Origin: Siphonodentalium dalli
Lineage: Eukaryota; Mollusca; Scaphopoda; Gadilida; Siphonodentaliidae
Assembly: GCA_032622095.1 (NCBI GenBank)
Contig: CP136065.1
Span: 24,005,141-24,069,140 of the forward strand
Reading direction: 5' to 3'
DNA length: 64,000 bases
Shown in pieces: positions 12,929-24,991 of this stretch; within the stretch, counting starts at the first letter, position 1, and each line of letters begins with the position of its first letter. A program made the position numbers and the translations under genes. The notes beneath the pieces are model-generated. The model was not told the DNA's origin and made no database searches. It worked only from the letters and a program-made list of their open reading frames with translations.

Positions 12929-13312
12929 CCCTTTACCCAACAAACCGGCCAAAACCGGCCAAATAAAGCTTCAACAGCCTAAAATATCTTCGGTCTGTCT
13001 CAATAGAACCATACAAATATGGATATCATTGGAACCGGCTCCTTGACCACATTGTGATAGTTACAGTTATGCCCTGTGCCAATGCATTCTCTTATATATG
13101 CGAGTCGACCATAGGTCGCCTCGCATATATAAGAGAATGCATTGGCCTAAACAAAAATCTTTTTTTAACCATTTTTTCTTACATTCTTTAACAATTTTAT
13201 AATTTTTAATGTGTTAAGCCAATGCATTCTCTTATATATGCGAGGCGACCTATGGTCGACTCGCATATATAAGAGAATGCATTGGCACAGGGCCGTTCTG
13301 TTGGGTAAAGGG
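12929..13312 (+). mobile_element. Paired-hairpin TTAA MITE, copy 1
   Basis: The element starts CCCTTTACCCAACA after TTGA (a mutated TTAA) and ends TGTTGGGTAAAGGG before TTAA. Inside are a unique left arm of about 140 bp, a hairpin of about 75 bp (13078-13146), a spacer with ACATTCTTTAACAATTTTAT, and a second hairpin in opposite order. Both hairpins contain AATGCATTCTCTTATATATG and its complement. TTAA flanks and CCCTTT ends are typical of piggyBac-type elements, so this is probably a non-autonomous derivative. It has no ORF. Confidence 0.85.
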
Positions 13313-14941
13313 TTAAGTGATAATCAAAATAACAGGAGGACTGGAAAGCCATACCGAAGAATAGTTCATGAAGCACAATAAATAAATAGTGGGAATAATA
13401 TACTCCAAGACAAGATGTTTAAGACATATATATGAGATGAAGCGAACTTCTGCACCGCTGCATCCACAGAAGCAATATGCTAGGAGGGTTTCTTCCGATA
13501 TTATATATACGTTAATACGGTATCCGATATGATATTTTCATCATAAAACTTAGTCAGAACATAGGATAAGTGTATATATCCTACATGTGTTAAATGTGAC
13601 ATTACTGGTTTGAAGGTTTAATTATTTTACAAAACTGGGAAAGCTCACAAAATAGTGAAACATTTGAATACGTATCTTTATTTTCGTAGTCAGTGGTGGC
13701 CAACTCTGTGTTAGTTTTAGGAAAATAGCCCGATTTCTCTCACCTGAATTCAGTTTTCTGCGCTTGCTATACAATGTTTTTAAATTGCTGTACAATAATT
13801 TTTTTTATCAATTTCAAATATTTCTCAGCTCTGAGACCGCTCTATATGAGTGGAGAAGAAGCTTATTTACTGACATTCGCTCTGTCATGGTCTGTTTTTT
13901 GCGTTGAAAATTGTCAATTGAGTAAACAAAATGGGTAAAATTAATTAAGCGTTTTGTATGTAAACCAAGGGCATAATTCTTTGGCAAATTGCACGAAGGA
14001 GCTACCGACATTTGATTACACCCAACGTTTCTGTCGCAAATAAACCGTCGCTTGTTTGGACATATGCTAAAGATAATGACTCAGCATATAGTTGAAGTAC
14101 AGTATACCCCCCACAGGTTGGCCAAAATTGCTGAAAATTGAACTTTCAAAGTGGATACTTGCTCACTTATTAATTGTTTGCAGTTCACTCATTGGTATCT
14201 GATAACTTCAATGTCGAACTTAGTATTAAGCATGCCTACCATGCAGACTTATACATCTGAATGGACATTCCATTCATATAAGGTGAGCATATTCCAAATG
14301 GATAATATATTGTCGGCTGATAATTGATCGTTCATATTAAACAGAGTTAAACAAATTTCTAACTTAGATAACAAGTATTTCCAAGTGTATAAGTTCTATT
14401 AGATTAAGTTTCGTTATATGGATTGAGAGTTCGCACATATATTATGTGACTGGCCACTAATTTTTAAACACATGACTACAAACTCAGTATTTCACCAAAT
14501 GTTTTAAGTTCATTTCATTAAGAACCTAATTGCAAACGCTTTGTGATATATAAGGATTGCAATCGAAATCACTATTCCCTTAAATAACCCTACACTATTT
14601 AAGTTGTTCCGGCTCGAGTTAGATTGTATTACTAAGTCCCCAATATACACCATCTACATGCGTACGTCTGAACGTAAACCACGGGCAAGGTGGTCCATCT
14701 TATATGCCACCGGCTTGATTGATCCACCTTGCGATTACACTGGGACTCATTCTATGAGCTGCATACCAGCATAGTCTTGTAGAAATCTCCCCGGTTTCAT
14801 CGGTGATGCGCCCGAAAGCCATCTGTATGAAACTCTGCGACAGAAATCTCCTTACTGTCTCACTTACTAATATGATTAATTAATCTCGTGAGAATAATAC
14901 CAATTAGATTTCATATCGGAAGAAGACAGTCACTCCGGAGC

Positions 14942-15193
14942 TCAGACGGGATATAGTTCTAACTTTGTCCATCCAGTAATTTCATAACTTCCGTCACGCT
15001 GCGTCTGTCGCTGGTATTTTATTACGCATGGAATATTCTTCCGCTTTGAAGTCCCATAATCCTCCGCGGATTCCGTATCGTTGGATTGTCCCGGGGCACC
15101 TAACTCGTCACTTTCCATTAATCGACCGGTGCGAGGAAATGGATTTTCCACGTAAAAACCAGCGACCTTTACACATAGGACAACACAAACCAT
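14942..15193 (-). CDS. Unassigned small ORF or terminal exon, antisense in protocadherin intron 1
   Basis: An 83-residue frame with a CpG-rich, coding-like composition unlike its surroundings. It starts MVCVVLCVKVAGFYVENPFP and ends TGWTKLELYPV before TGA. The start could be a short hydrophobic leader, or the true exon could begin inside the frame at an AG. No family was recognised. It may be an independent gene in the intron, an exon of an antisense gene, or a relic. Confidence 0.3.
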   Translation of the reverse strand: MVCVVLCVKVAGFYVENPFPRTGRLMESDELGAPGQSNDTESAEDYGTSKRKNIPCVIKYQRQTQRDGSYEITGWTKLELYPV

Positions 15194-16021
15194 AATCCGA
15201 CTTATTCGGTTTGTTTAATCATTTAAGAAGGGAGTCGAATGAAGTACTTTGTGGATTTGTTTTTAGTCACGTGCCATTGATATGGCACGAACTAAGATCC
15301 CGGATCAATAGCTCCCAAAGTTAACGCTCTCTTTACAGGAAACTCAAATTGTTGATTGAACGCTTAAAACACGATGGTGCTGCTAATGCATAAGACATGT
15401 CCTTTTGGGCGACACGCAGATTTCGATTTTATTACGGCCTATTCCCCTGAGGTTATTTACCAAAATTATGTCAGTGATAGGAATATGGAAAGCGTGGAGG
15501 TTTAAATGATAAAAGTGAACCGAACATCCACGTGTGTGGTTTGGGGATTTAAAAGGACCTTATGCCATTTCCTTCAACCCACTTTGAAATTCTCCTACTG
15601 CGGACTTGTTTAAAGATACGGGCTGCGTTGGCGATGGGTATGCTGTGTTAAAATATTCAGCTCCGTCAAAAACCGCCATAAACAGAAAGAATAGTAAAAT
15701 ATAGACAGAAATATCAATAAGAAATATGGCATAAACAGTATGTTATTGTCAAATGTTTTTCCTTTGTTATGTAAACAAAAGCAAAAAACGTTGCAGAATC
15801 TGGCTTTTGTTTAGATCCGGATATGGTAAACATAAAGAGCGTTATTTGTTACTGTTTTCCTGATATGGAATTAATAAAGAGCGTTTATATCATTTGTGTT
15901 TGATTAACCAATATAATTGCGCTGTGTTATGTAAACAGAAGCAAAACGTCTGTAACACGAGCAGGTTCTTGTTTACGTACTCATCGTACGTCTTGACAAC
16001 ACTATATTATTTACGCGCTGA

Positions 16022-17000
16022 TTATGTTTGGTATATGAGCAAAACTATATATATTTTAATATCATTCTGTTGATGGCGATTTGAACAAATAAGAATATTT
16101 CTACAACGAACGCCGCCCGTGCCTTTAATGATAAATACATAAAAGACATAAATCACAAACAAGGCATATGGATTATCGTCAATTTGTTGTCTTCTTTTGT
16201 TGTTGTTGTGATGGATATTTGGGGGTGGTACGTGTATCTGGTCTCGAGCAGTTCTCTGTTTTGTTGTAGTTGTAGGGCTCTGCTGTAATATCCACATATC
16301 TTCAATAGCTTTTCTTGCATAGTCCATCTCCTCCTGAGTACGCATAACCAGTTCTTCAATCTCCATCGCTGAATGGGTGGAGACGCTGCTGGTGTTGATA
16401 GGCTATGAGCTGATGTACTCAGTGTCATTGGAGTGTACGGTGATTCCGACTCCGCCGACTGGGTCACCTCAGTCAGCTTCCCTGAACATGAGGTATTATC
16501 TGGGCGTCTCTCAGATCGCCCCTGATTGCTAGCATCTACTGTGGTGGAGGGATGATGTTTGTCCGTCTCCATATCCACGGTCGGCTGATGGTGCTGCAGC
16601 TGCCCCTTTCTCCAGTCCATCCTCTGGGCTGCGTCTCTTCGTCGCTGAGATGGGGGCCTTCTTCCGTCTCATCTTCTTGGCGCTGTCCCCCGTTCCTGGT
16701 GGTAGAGGGTCGCTGATGAGCTCCGGCATCCAGGTTACTGACAGGAGATGGTCCTAAAGTATGGAACCATGCTGGGTAACCTGGAAATCTAAACACAGAT
16801 TCGCGTGGCTGTCTGAACACTGGAGCGACCATGTCATGCAATGACTGACATCAGCGGGGATTATCGGTGAATACGCTGAGGCCAGTAATCTGAACGCCAG
16901 GCGGGCTAAGTTTTGCTGAGCTCGCAACAAAGGGACCCTGACCGACCAACGGTCCGAACTCGAATGACGAATCTGCCGACCATGCAGAATCTGCATAATG
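16022..17000 (-). other. GC-rich block with overlapping antisense ORFs
   Basis: On the minus strand several frames of 60-155 codons overlap. They include a Lys/Arg-rich stretch (KKMRRKKAPISATKRR), a Ser/Thr/Pro-rich stretch and a helical Glu-rich stretch (MEIEELVMRTQEEMDYARKA). No single frame spans the block and no domain is recognisable. It looks like a decayed gag-like or other mobile-element ORF with frameshifts, but this is a guess. Confidence 0.3.
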
Positions 17001-17322
17001 TCTGTGTATATACGTATTCTGCATGTGGTGGATTCATGTGTATAATATAATTTCGTTCGTTGACCCTGTTCACTCTTTCTAAGGACATCTCATCTCAACT
17101 TAGCAAAAAACATGGATGCCGTTCAGATGACGAGCTCATCAAATATTTTCCAATTAACCCATACATTATTTAATACATATTCTCATATTCAGTTCCTTGA
17201 ATTATACATTTGCAATATTTAGTATTGGGATATTCAAATGATGTCTGCAGACGACAACCAGACTGAGCACCATCCTAAAGATTTGCCTCCAGTCATTTGT
17301 GGATTTGTTTTTTGTTTGTCAC

Positions 17323-17576
17323 CAAGCCTTGAAATAGTTTGCCTGTCATTTGCAGAATGGGGTCCCCAGAGGGTGAATTTAGTGATGCTACCCAGCATAG
17401 CGGGCTAGCATCACCAAATTCACCCTCTGGGGACCTCATTCTGCTTACACCTCAGCAGAATGAGGTTCCCAGAGGGTGAATTTAGTGATGCTAGCCCGCT
17501 ATGCGGGGTAGCATCACTAAATGCACCATCTGGGAACCTCATTCTGCAAATGACAGACACACTATTTCAAGGCTTG
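17323..17576. mobile_element. Paired-hairpin MITE, family 2, copy 1
   Basis: The ends are inverted repeats of about 37 bp (CAAGCCTTGAAATAGT then CTGTCATTTGCAGAATG). Inside are two successive hairpins, each made of a CCCAGAGGGTGAATTTAGTG arm and its complement around a short GC-rich loop. There is no ORF. A second copy lies at 32250. Confidence 0.85.
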
Positions 17577-18661
17577 TTTGTCACGTGCCATATCAAAACT
17601 AAGAAACCTGATCAATAGTTCCCAGAATTAACTCATTGTTTACATAAAACTCAAATGTTTATAGAGCGCTTCAAACAAGATTGTGCTGCTAATGCATAAA
17701 ACATGTCGTATTGGGCGACTAGCAGATTTCAATTTTATTACGGCTTCTTTCTCCTGGAGATATTTTCCGGGAGATATTTTCCAGGAGATATTTTCCAGGA
17801 GATATTTTCCAAAGGAATTTGGTAGGCATGTCATGTCAGTGATAATGATATGGATATCGTGATTATTTCAAATGATAAAAAAGGAACTGAAGATGAAAAT
17901 CCAAAGAGAGTATATGCGTACTGTATGCATGTGACGTATGCATATATATAAAAATATAATTCAATAGCCCTGCTCAATCTATTCATTCTTTGAAAATCTC
18001 CCCCTCAAAACGGGTGTACATCGCAACGATACATTTATCTCAATTTCCGAAGCTTTGCACCTTTATGTTTGTCTAACCTACTATGAGAATGACCACATCA
18101 GCTTCACTAGTTACATGTACTTACAGGATATGCGTGGAAATGTTGTGTGTCGGGAAATGTTTCTTCGGTCTAGGTTTGCCTGTCTCCGATGAGTACTAAA
18201 GTCGCAATGAGGAAATTGCTATGCGGCTTTCCCTGGTCTCCATGGTCACTTTATTGGTCATCTGCGTGTCATTGATAACAAGACGTTAATAGGTTTAGTG
18301 ACAGCTGTTGGTTGTGCTATGTATTCTAGCTGTCTATGTAAAGATATGCTACATAGATTAAGAGGATAATGAATGAAGTATTACCTTATGTGTCAGTTAT
18401 GGATTTCGACGCCCCTGTCTCATTCGCTGTCCGCAATAGTGACTATCTATGTTTGCGATTACCTACATGCATGTTGTTGGTATTTATTGGAGGGACTATA
18501 TTTGATGTAACAGAGTACTGTTCGCCCCCTCCTTTACCACATCCCTGACACACAAAGCATCAAGTAACCAACAAGGCTCTAAATTGCATGATGGTAAATT
18601 AGAGTTAGCTATAGGACAGTGCACCTACCACGGTGGTGTGATCGTGCGGCGTAGTTTCCCT

Positions 18662-19144
18662 AGATTATGCATGTCACGAATCTGTACTCTGGCTAATGCC
18701 CGTGTAGAGATCATATTCGTCAGTACAAAACCTGGGAACTTTTTGACGGGAACCTTATAAAGTCGAAAAAATAACGCGGGGAATATATTATTATCTGTTC
18801 CTTAATAATATACTTCGCTGCAGGTGAAGCTCCCATCTCGAAATTGCATGTTTTTCTGTTTCTTTGTGAGCCGATATATCGCAATTTACATTGAATTAAT
18901 TACCCTGGAGAAATTTCATAATTGTAAGCGACAAAGCAGAATCGCTCACAAAGTCACTTAAATCGTAAAATTTCGAGTTGGGACCTACAGGGAATTGCAG
19001 ATAATAACTAAGAAATATATTCCCCATGTTATTGTTCGACTTTATAAGGTTCCCTGTCAAAACTTCAAAAAGTTCCCAGGTTTTGCACTGATGGAATATG
19101 ATCTTTACGGGCGTTAGCCATAGTAGAGATTGATGGCATTATCT
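18662..19144. mobile_element. MITE family 3, copy 1
   Basis: Long imperfect inverted repeats of about 110 bp at each end contain ATCTNTACTCTGGCTAA, CCCGTNNAGATCATATTC, CCTGGGAACTTTTTGA and CTTATAAAGTCGAAAAA. The centre carries TTGTAAGCGAC and no ORF. Related copies are at 39238 and 43163. Confidence 0.75.
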
Positions 19145-19610
19145 ATACTTTCCCATGAATTATAACTCTTGGAATGTTTCGACTGTGCAGTTATAATATA
19201 TGGATGTGTCCTCTCACTTGGACTGCACTGATCATGATAGTAAAATATAACTATTTTATGACAATATGCCCATAAAACGAACACCAATATAGTAGTCAAA
19301 ACTAGGCCTTATATATAATTTTTATAAGCCTGGCCAATTTCGACCAACATCGAGTCACTTTCTCTGCTTAAGTCGTGGCATGATACCGATATATACCTAT
19401 ATGAACTAGAGAAACACTCCGAATATACGAACTAAATGCAATGGTCATCGAGTCTGGAGCCATGTTGGTGGTCAAATTGTAGTACCAATTGATGAATGAT
19501 ATAATATCTTAGAAGAAAACCAGTCGTCCGCATCTGCCACGTTTTTCTGGTACCTGTATATTATACAGTATCATGCCAGTTGTCCCTGACATTTCAGATT
19601 ACTATTTCCG

Positions 19611-20263
19611 TTAAGTTAAGTTAATTAAACATCGTATCTCAAAATAGGTGGGGCATTGGTACCTGCAGCTGTTTCCATCGACTGATATGTCTAAATGTAA
19701 GAAATTTCCAAGAATTCTCATAATAAATTTCGTTAGTTTACACTGGAACTCGTCCATTTTATCTCTGACCTGCAGCAAAGCAACTGTTATTTTCAGTTGT
19801 CTGTTCGAACAGTTCAGGGGAAATTCCGAAGTGATGGCACTAAAAGTAATATAGACGTTGTTCGATACAATAGAAGGCATTGTCGCAATTGTCGCCTCGC
19901 TACGCCATGTCTGACCGCTTCCGGCATCGACATTTGTATTTTCTGAATTAAATCTTAACATTTTGTATTGAAGTGTTTTGTTAGTTACAGTTAATTCTGG
20001 CTTGATCTAGGCAATTTTCAAATTAAGATGGACTGTTCAGTTTCTCAGAACAAAAGTCTCATGTGCGATTTCTTCACATTACGTGTATAGGTGCGGGCAG
20101 CGGTAAGTCCTGTGTAGGGGACTGAACTCTTCATGGAGCTTGGTATTGTCGTTGACCAAGCCAATTTAGTATCTCGGTGGTGACATAGTTCCCTATACGG
20201 GAAACTCCCTCGGGACACTAAATTAGCGTTGTCAACACCAATCCAGGCTATACATGCACGCAC
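19611..20263 (-). other. Two coding-like antisense ORFs in protocadherin intron 1
   Basis: On the minus strand, 20263-20045 encodes CIAWIGVDNANLVSRGSFPY and further residues. 19990-19611 encodes a frame including TLQYKMLRFNSENTNVDAG. Both have balanced amino-acid composition and could be exons or a relic of a secreted or receptor-like protein. No motif fixes a family, and splice sites joining them are not evident. Confidence 0.22.
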
Positions 20264-20301
20264 GGTGACTTCATAATATTAGTATATCTTCTCCGATTCA
20301 G

Positions 20302-20478
20302 TTCCCAAAAGCTCACAGTTCTTTGATAAATTCGACGCTATCGTTGGAAAATAAAGGCCACAGCTTCCAGTCTAAGGAGGATGATATGAACAGATTGTCA
20401 CATCCGTCACTCGCCAGCCAGATCGCCCAATATCGCCGCAACGGAGAACGCGCTTGGCTCCAGCCTGTCTCAGAAGAG
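20302..20478 (+). CDS. Protocadherin, exon 2 (cytoplasmic)
   Basis: The exon lies between a good acceptor (CTCCGATTCAG) and donor (GAAGAG|GTAAGG), is 177 bp long and is in phase 0 at both ends, so it fits exon 1 and exon 3. It encodes 59 residues including LSHPSLASQIAQYRRNGERA and WLQPVSEE. A Trp-x-Pro-Val-x-Glu-Glu stretch of this kind is, as I recall, typical of invertebrate protocadherin tails. The ORF running past the donor into a TTAA MITE is intronic. Whether further exons lie in the 7.6-kb intron before it cannot be excluded. Confidence 0.82.
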
Positions 20479-20510
20479 GTAAGGCCAATTCCTGGTACTG
20501 CTAGCATTAA

Positions 20511-20895
20511 CCCTTTACCCAACAAACCGGCCAAAACCGGCCAAATAAAGCTTCAACAGCCTAAAATATCTTCGGTCTGTCTCAATAGAACCATACAAAT
20601 ATGGATATCATTGGAACCGGCTCCTTGACCACATTGTGATAGTTACAGTTAGCCCTGTGCCAATGCATTCTCTTATATATGCGAGTCGATCATAGGTCGC
20701 CTCGCATATATAAGAGAATGCATTGGCCTAAACACTTTTTAACACTTTTTACCATTTTTTCTTACATTCTTTAACAATTTTATAATTTTTAATGTGTTAA
20801 GCCAATGCATTCTCTTATATATGCGAGGCGACCTATGGTCGACTCGCATATATAAGAGAATGCATTGGCACAGGGCCATTATGTTGGGTAAAGGG
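20511..20895 (+). mobile_element. Paired-hairpin TTAA MITE, copy 2
   Basis: Intact 385-bp copy with TTAA on both sides (20507-20510 and 20896-20899). It has the same left arm, two hairpins and right end as the copy at 12929. It inserted 32 bp downstream of the exon 2 donor. Confidence 0.9.
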
Positions 20896-20899
20896 TTAA

Positions 20900-22855
20900 C
20901 AGTGTCTCATCGTGTTGATACGTTTGATTGCATCTAAAATAGGACGCGTCACTTTAGCTGGCAGATTTACAGTCATAATTGTTTTTGGACATATAGAATC
21001 GTGTTATATGTCATTATTTTGTATGGGTCATATGTGCGATCGGGCTATAGTTAGGATATAGGGAGTTTGTGGTAACTTTGGTCAAAATCTTCTATGTGCC
21101 TGACATATATAACGTCAGTTGAAAATTTGTGATCCAAAATTTAGGTTGAAATTTTTAGACCAAAACTCGGAATATTTTCCTACTTTCGATTATTTATTTG
21201 GACTGAAATTGCTATCAGTTGGAATATATCAATTGTGTGTGTGGGGGGTGGTGTTAGGTTGAAATTTCTAACAGTCGGGATGCAGTTAGAACATTAATGT
21301 GGACAGCCCCAACAGAGAACCCACTAGCAACGTCCCTGTATATGGTGGGTTTAAACATATCTCCATTCTCTATTTAGCTATCCACTTCAAATATCAGACC
21401 CTCGCGGAAATTATTACAATTTTGTCACGAGAGATGTTGTGCTTCTCAGATCGAGAGGAATATAATTGGGCGGTGTGAAATATAACCACATGCTTGAGAA
21501 ACGAGATTTGACAAATCTCGGCACTTTTATTATATCAGTTTCCGAAAGGCTGACACCCTTGTCAGTAAAAACCAATGAAAATGACACATTCAGCTATTTA
21601 TGTATAGTATATGCATGTATATAAAATATCCCCCGACTTATATCAAGCCATCTTAGATTCATTTTCCCAATCATTTTAAAGACCCACGTAATTAAGAAAT
21701 AATTGGGGCTCGAACATTAGGTTGGGCTATAATTAATTGCAGAAAAAAATCAGATGTAAAATTCTTCCAACACCTTGCCATAGAAACACCATGAACATTT
21801 ACGGCCGAGATTTCGTATTCTCCCTAAATAGTCACGCAGTCTGTCCCGATCGTGATATATTGGAAGTTAACTGGTTCCTTATCGATCAGGCGATCTGGTA
21901 ACTATCAGTAATAACTCGTGTAGACAAGGTCTTGCGCTGCTTCTATGTCCACAGTAATATTGTCTGAGAATGTTGTCGTGATTTAATTACTAAGAGGCGA
22001 GCACTATAAAACTTCTTGAAAAGCGTCAATGGCACCATCGTGTTTTCGTACGACATTTCTGTCTAATAAGATCAATTACGAAGAGGGTGTTGTTGTAAAT
22101 TGGCTTATAGGATCGGTGACCTCGGTCCACGGAACGCAAAGAGTTGAACTGATATTATCATCGCTCTCGCCTAATCATGTTATCGCGGGATCACACTGAA
22201 ATACCGTTAGAAATTTAAAGCTACGCAGTAAGATTTAACCCTCCCATGACGGGAGATTCCTGCATTTATATGAAAACGCTGTACCATTGGTGACACTACA
22301 CAGTTTCAACAGACAGGGGGTCAGCAATAGGGGGGAATAGATTCATTGAAATTTATCTGGATTATGATCCCAAACCATGTAGACAATATATATATATATA
22401 TATGATTGAAATTAGTACAGACGAGGCATTCAGAATTTGAATTTTTTTTCAAAAAATGACCAAAATATTGCATTTTCATACCCAAGGGGCACGAATACTA
22501 GAATTTTTCGAGCATGGTCACCTATGTTGGTTCAAAGACATCTGGCTTCCAACATCAACATGAAAATTTTCGCCGTTTACAATTCCAGAAAATCAATTTT
22601 TAATGCAGATGACAAATTTTGGGTGCTAAAAAATTGACACAGTATCTAGAGCCACTGTTTCGCAGAAAACGCTACTGCTGTCTATGGGTGTGGTCAAGGT
22701 CACTTGCTCTTAATTTTTCATCAGTCTAGAACACCTTCTAAAATTACACAAATTCATATCCCACCTTGTCTCAATATACAAACCACATGAATGGTGCCAG
22801 AAACCACTAGCACGTTATATCTACAAAACCACCCCTACTGATCATTCGAAACTGT
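20900..22855. other. Intron sequence without recognised features
   Basis: Part of protocadherin intron 2. Only short ORFs and a (TA)n run near 22388 are seen. A short TTAACCCT...GACGGGAG motif at about 22237 resembles the end of the MITE at 24156. Confidence 0.45.
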
Positions 22856-22857
22856 GG

Positions 22858-23078
22858 AGTGTTACCATTGCATTCTCTTATATATGCGAGTCTCCCATTA
22901 AGAGTCTCGCATATATAAAATACATTGGCCTAACAATATTTACATTGACCTTGTAAGCCAGTGCATTCTCTTATATGTGCGAGGCTCCCTAGTCCCTGTG
23001 GGGACTCGCATATTATAAGAGAATGCACTGGCACGTGACATTTAATGCTGCACCGGTACAGCTCGTGTCATTAAAGGG
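22858..23078 (-). mobile_element. Degenerate paired-hairpin MITE (TTAA subfamily)
   Basis: Two hairpins with GCATTCTCTTATATATGCGAG arms of diverged sequence are separated by a short spacer. On the right, TAAAGGGTTAA matches the TTAA end seen in other copies. The left end is lost. Confidence 0.7.
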
Positions 23079-24155
23079 TTAACAGCATAAAACTCCAGTT
23101 GGTACATTTTCTATACCAGAAAATAATTACATCGTGCCAATGAGCCCATTAATATTGGAGGCTCCGATAATGGTGAAATATTGACTTTCAAATTGGGAAA
23201 TTTAACATGTTTTAAAGCCAAATTGTAAAGACAAATAATATTCGCTTTTGATTTTTTCCTGGTATCGAAATATGACGATAAATACTTTAACTACCTTTCT
23301 ACGAGCATTATATGAAATGAGCGTTGTTTCGTCAGCGAGACTAATAACACTTTGGAATCTTCTGCTCCATGTATAAGTATTCAATACTTCTAACGTCTAA
23401 AAACCTATATATGGGCAATACTGCCTGAAATAAAAGAATACAATACAATTATAACTCCCAGAAAGACGCATTTAATTCAACTCTGAAGACGGTGCTTGTG
23501 TCACCCCCCCCCCCCCCAAAGCAAGAGCCACGTGCAAACAGCTGGAACATGGCTGTGACAATGACAAGTATTTTTCAGAGCATATGAGGCCGGTGTATCA
23601 GTATATTTCGTGTATGTTTCAACCTATCTTATACCTCCTTCCAAATTTCATATACAAAATTTGGAAGCTCGAATGAGCAATATATCCGTACAAGCAACAA
23701 TAAAGAGCGTCTGTGCTTTCATTTCACAAAAGCAGTAGGAAACAAAGCGTTCTCAATTATGACGTTTTAAATTGATAGATGATTTTTTTTGGATTTTCGC
23801 GATGGTTGTGACATAAATGTGATGGCGAATGAAAGTATTTTTCTTTTGAAATCTTGGGGAAAGTTGGACCAATTTGGTGTCAAATCGAACCTGGATCTTT
23901 AAAATCACATCACAGAACGTCACGTCGTTTATTATTCTCCCTTGTAATAATTGAGGGTATGTCCTTCATGTAAGAATACACTAACCCTAGCCCTGACCCT
24001 ATTCCTAACCATAACACATATAGAGATTGGACGGGGTGCGTGGTTTCGTGTATTCTTACATGAAAGATATACCAAATTGAGAGTCAGCGTTAGTGAACCC
24101 CCACATCAATAGCTGTACGCTGGGTCATTATTTTCGACTTTCTCGGTCGACTTAA

Positions 24156-24544
24156 CCCTTTTATGGCGGGAGCTGCGCTGACGCAACATTAAAGACCCTG
24201 TGCCTAACAAGTTATGATTTTTTTTTATCAATTTTTCTTACATTCTTTAAGAATTTTTACTTTTTTGTTTATAATTTTTTCTTACATTCTATAACAATTT
24301 TATAATTTTTTCTTATGTTCTTTAACAATTTTATCACTTTTTATCATTATTTCTTACATTCTTTAAAAAATTATCATTTAAAAAAAAATTCTTACATTCT
24401 TTAAAGGTTGCAAAAAATAATATAAAATTTGTTAGGCCAATTTATTCTCTAATATATGCGAGGCGACCTATGGTCGACTCGCATTTATAAGTGAATGCAT
24501 TAGCACAGGGTTTTCGCAAAATTTCAGGAAGCTCCAGTCATGAA
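24156..24544 (+). mobile_element. Degenerate paired-hairpin MITE, alternative TTAA ends
   Basis: TTAACCCTTTTATGGCGGGAGC at the left and a complementary GCTCCAGTCATGAAA at the right enclose remnants of the two hairpins and a spacer of TTCTTACATTCTTTAACAAT repeats. The ends differ from the CCCTTTACCCAACA type, so this is a related subfamily. A fragment of the same end lies at about 28064-28115. Confidence 0.65.
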
Positions 24545-24828
24545 ACTGAAGAATTGCAAAATATCTAAATCTCGACTTTAATTTTCATAATTATACAGAG
24601 AATACATCTGAAAGTTCCACTAAACAATCTTTATTTTTTTGCATCCATGACAATCCGCAGGGTCGCTTGTGTATACATATAAACTTATCCATGTAGAAGT
24701 TGAACAATTCCCTATTTGAGAACCAATTTGACAACCTATGAATTAATGTTCGAGATGGTTCGGTTTAATAAGCACAACATGTGGGCCGTTTGATCTTGAG
24801 GTTATTTCGACTATAATATTTGTTTTAG

Positions 24829-24991
24829 AGTAAATGCACGCTGATAGAAGATTCCGGAAGTGAAACGTCGAAGGTTACTCTGGGAACGTCAGACAGCGGA
24901 AATGGCGAGAGCGAAGGTGACACGACAAAATGTTTAAGCAGTGAGACGAGTACAGACTCGTGTAACATCAGTGTATCGGTTATACAGCCTG
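24829..24991 (+). CDS. Protocadherin, exon 3 (cytoplasmic)
   Basis: The exon starts after TTTGTTTTAG in phase 0 and ends in phase 1 at CAGCCTG|GTATGT. It encodes an acidic Ser/Thr-rich stretch including LGTSDSGNGESEGD, reminiscent of the conserved DSGxGDSE motif of protocadherin tails, and ends VSVIQP. Its last 13 bases and the donor are the first unit of a 47-bp tandem array that fills the next 2.3 kb, so about 49 near-identical donors compete. The first donor is chosen because only it keeps the frame: an in-frame TAA lies at 25009-25011 just beyond. Confidence 0.82.

Larger units (their letters stand above)
15265..17855. repeat. Diverged ~230-bp direct repeats at 15265-15480 and 17580-17855
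   Basis: Both copies contain, in order, a GATCAATAG block, AAACTCAAAT, GTGCTGCTAATGCATAA, ACATGTC, GGGCGAC and TTTTATTACGGC. The second holds a 15-bp tandem repeat (GGAGATATTTTCCA type, four copies, 17754-17812) absent from the first. They look like two old copies of an uncharacterised interspersed repeat. Confidence 0.65.

Noticed and set aside
16153-16841. A single multi-frame gene on the minus strand
   Set aside because: The frames overlap rather than join and no domain is visible, so only a low-confidence block is reported.
23504-23518. Homopolymer C or G runs here and at 3101, 37566, 51490, 55031 and 60007
   Set aside because: Ordinary low-complexity tracts; they may be sequencing-sensitive but show no organised feature.
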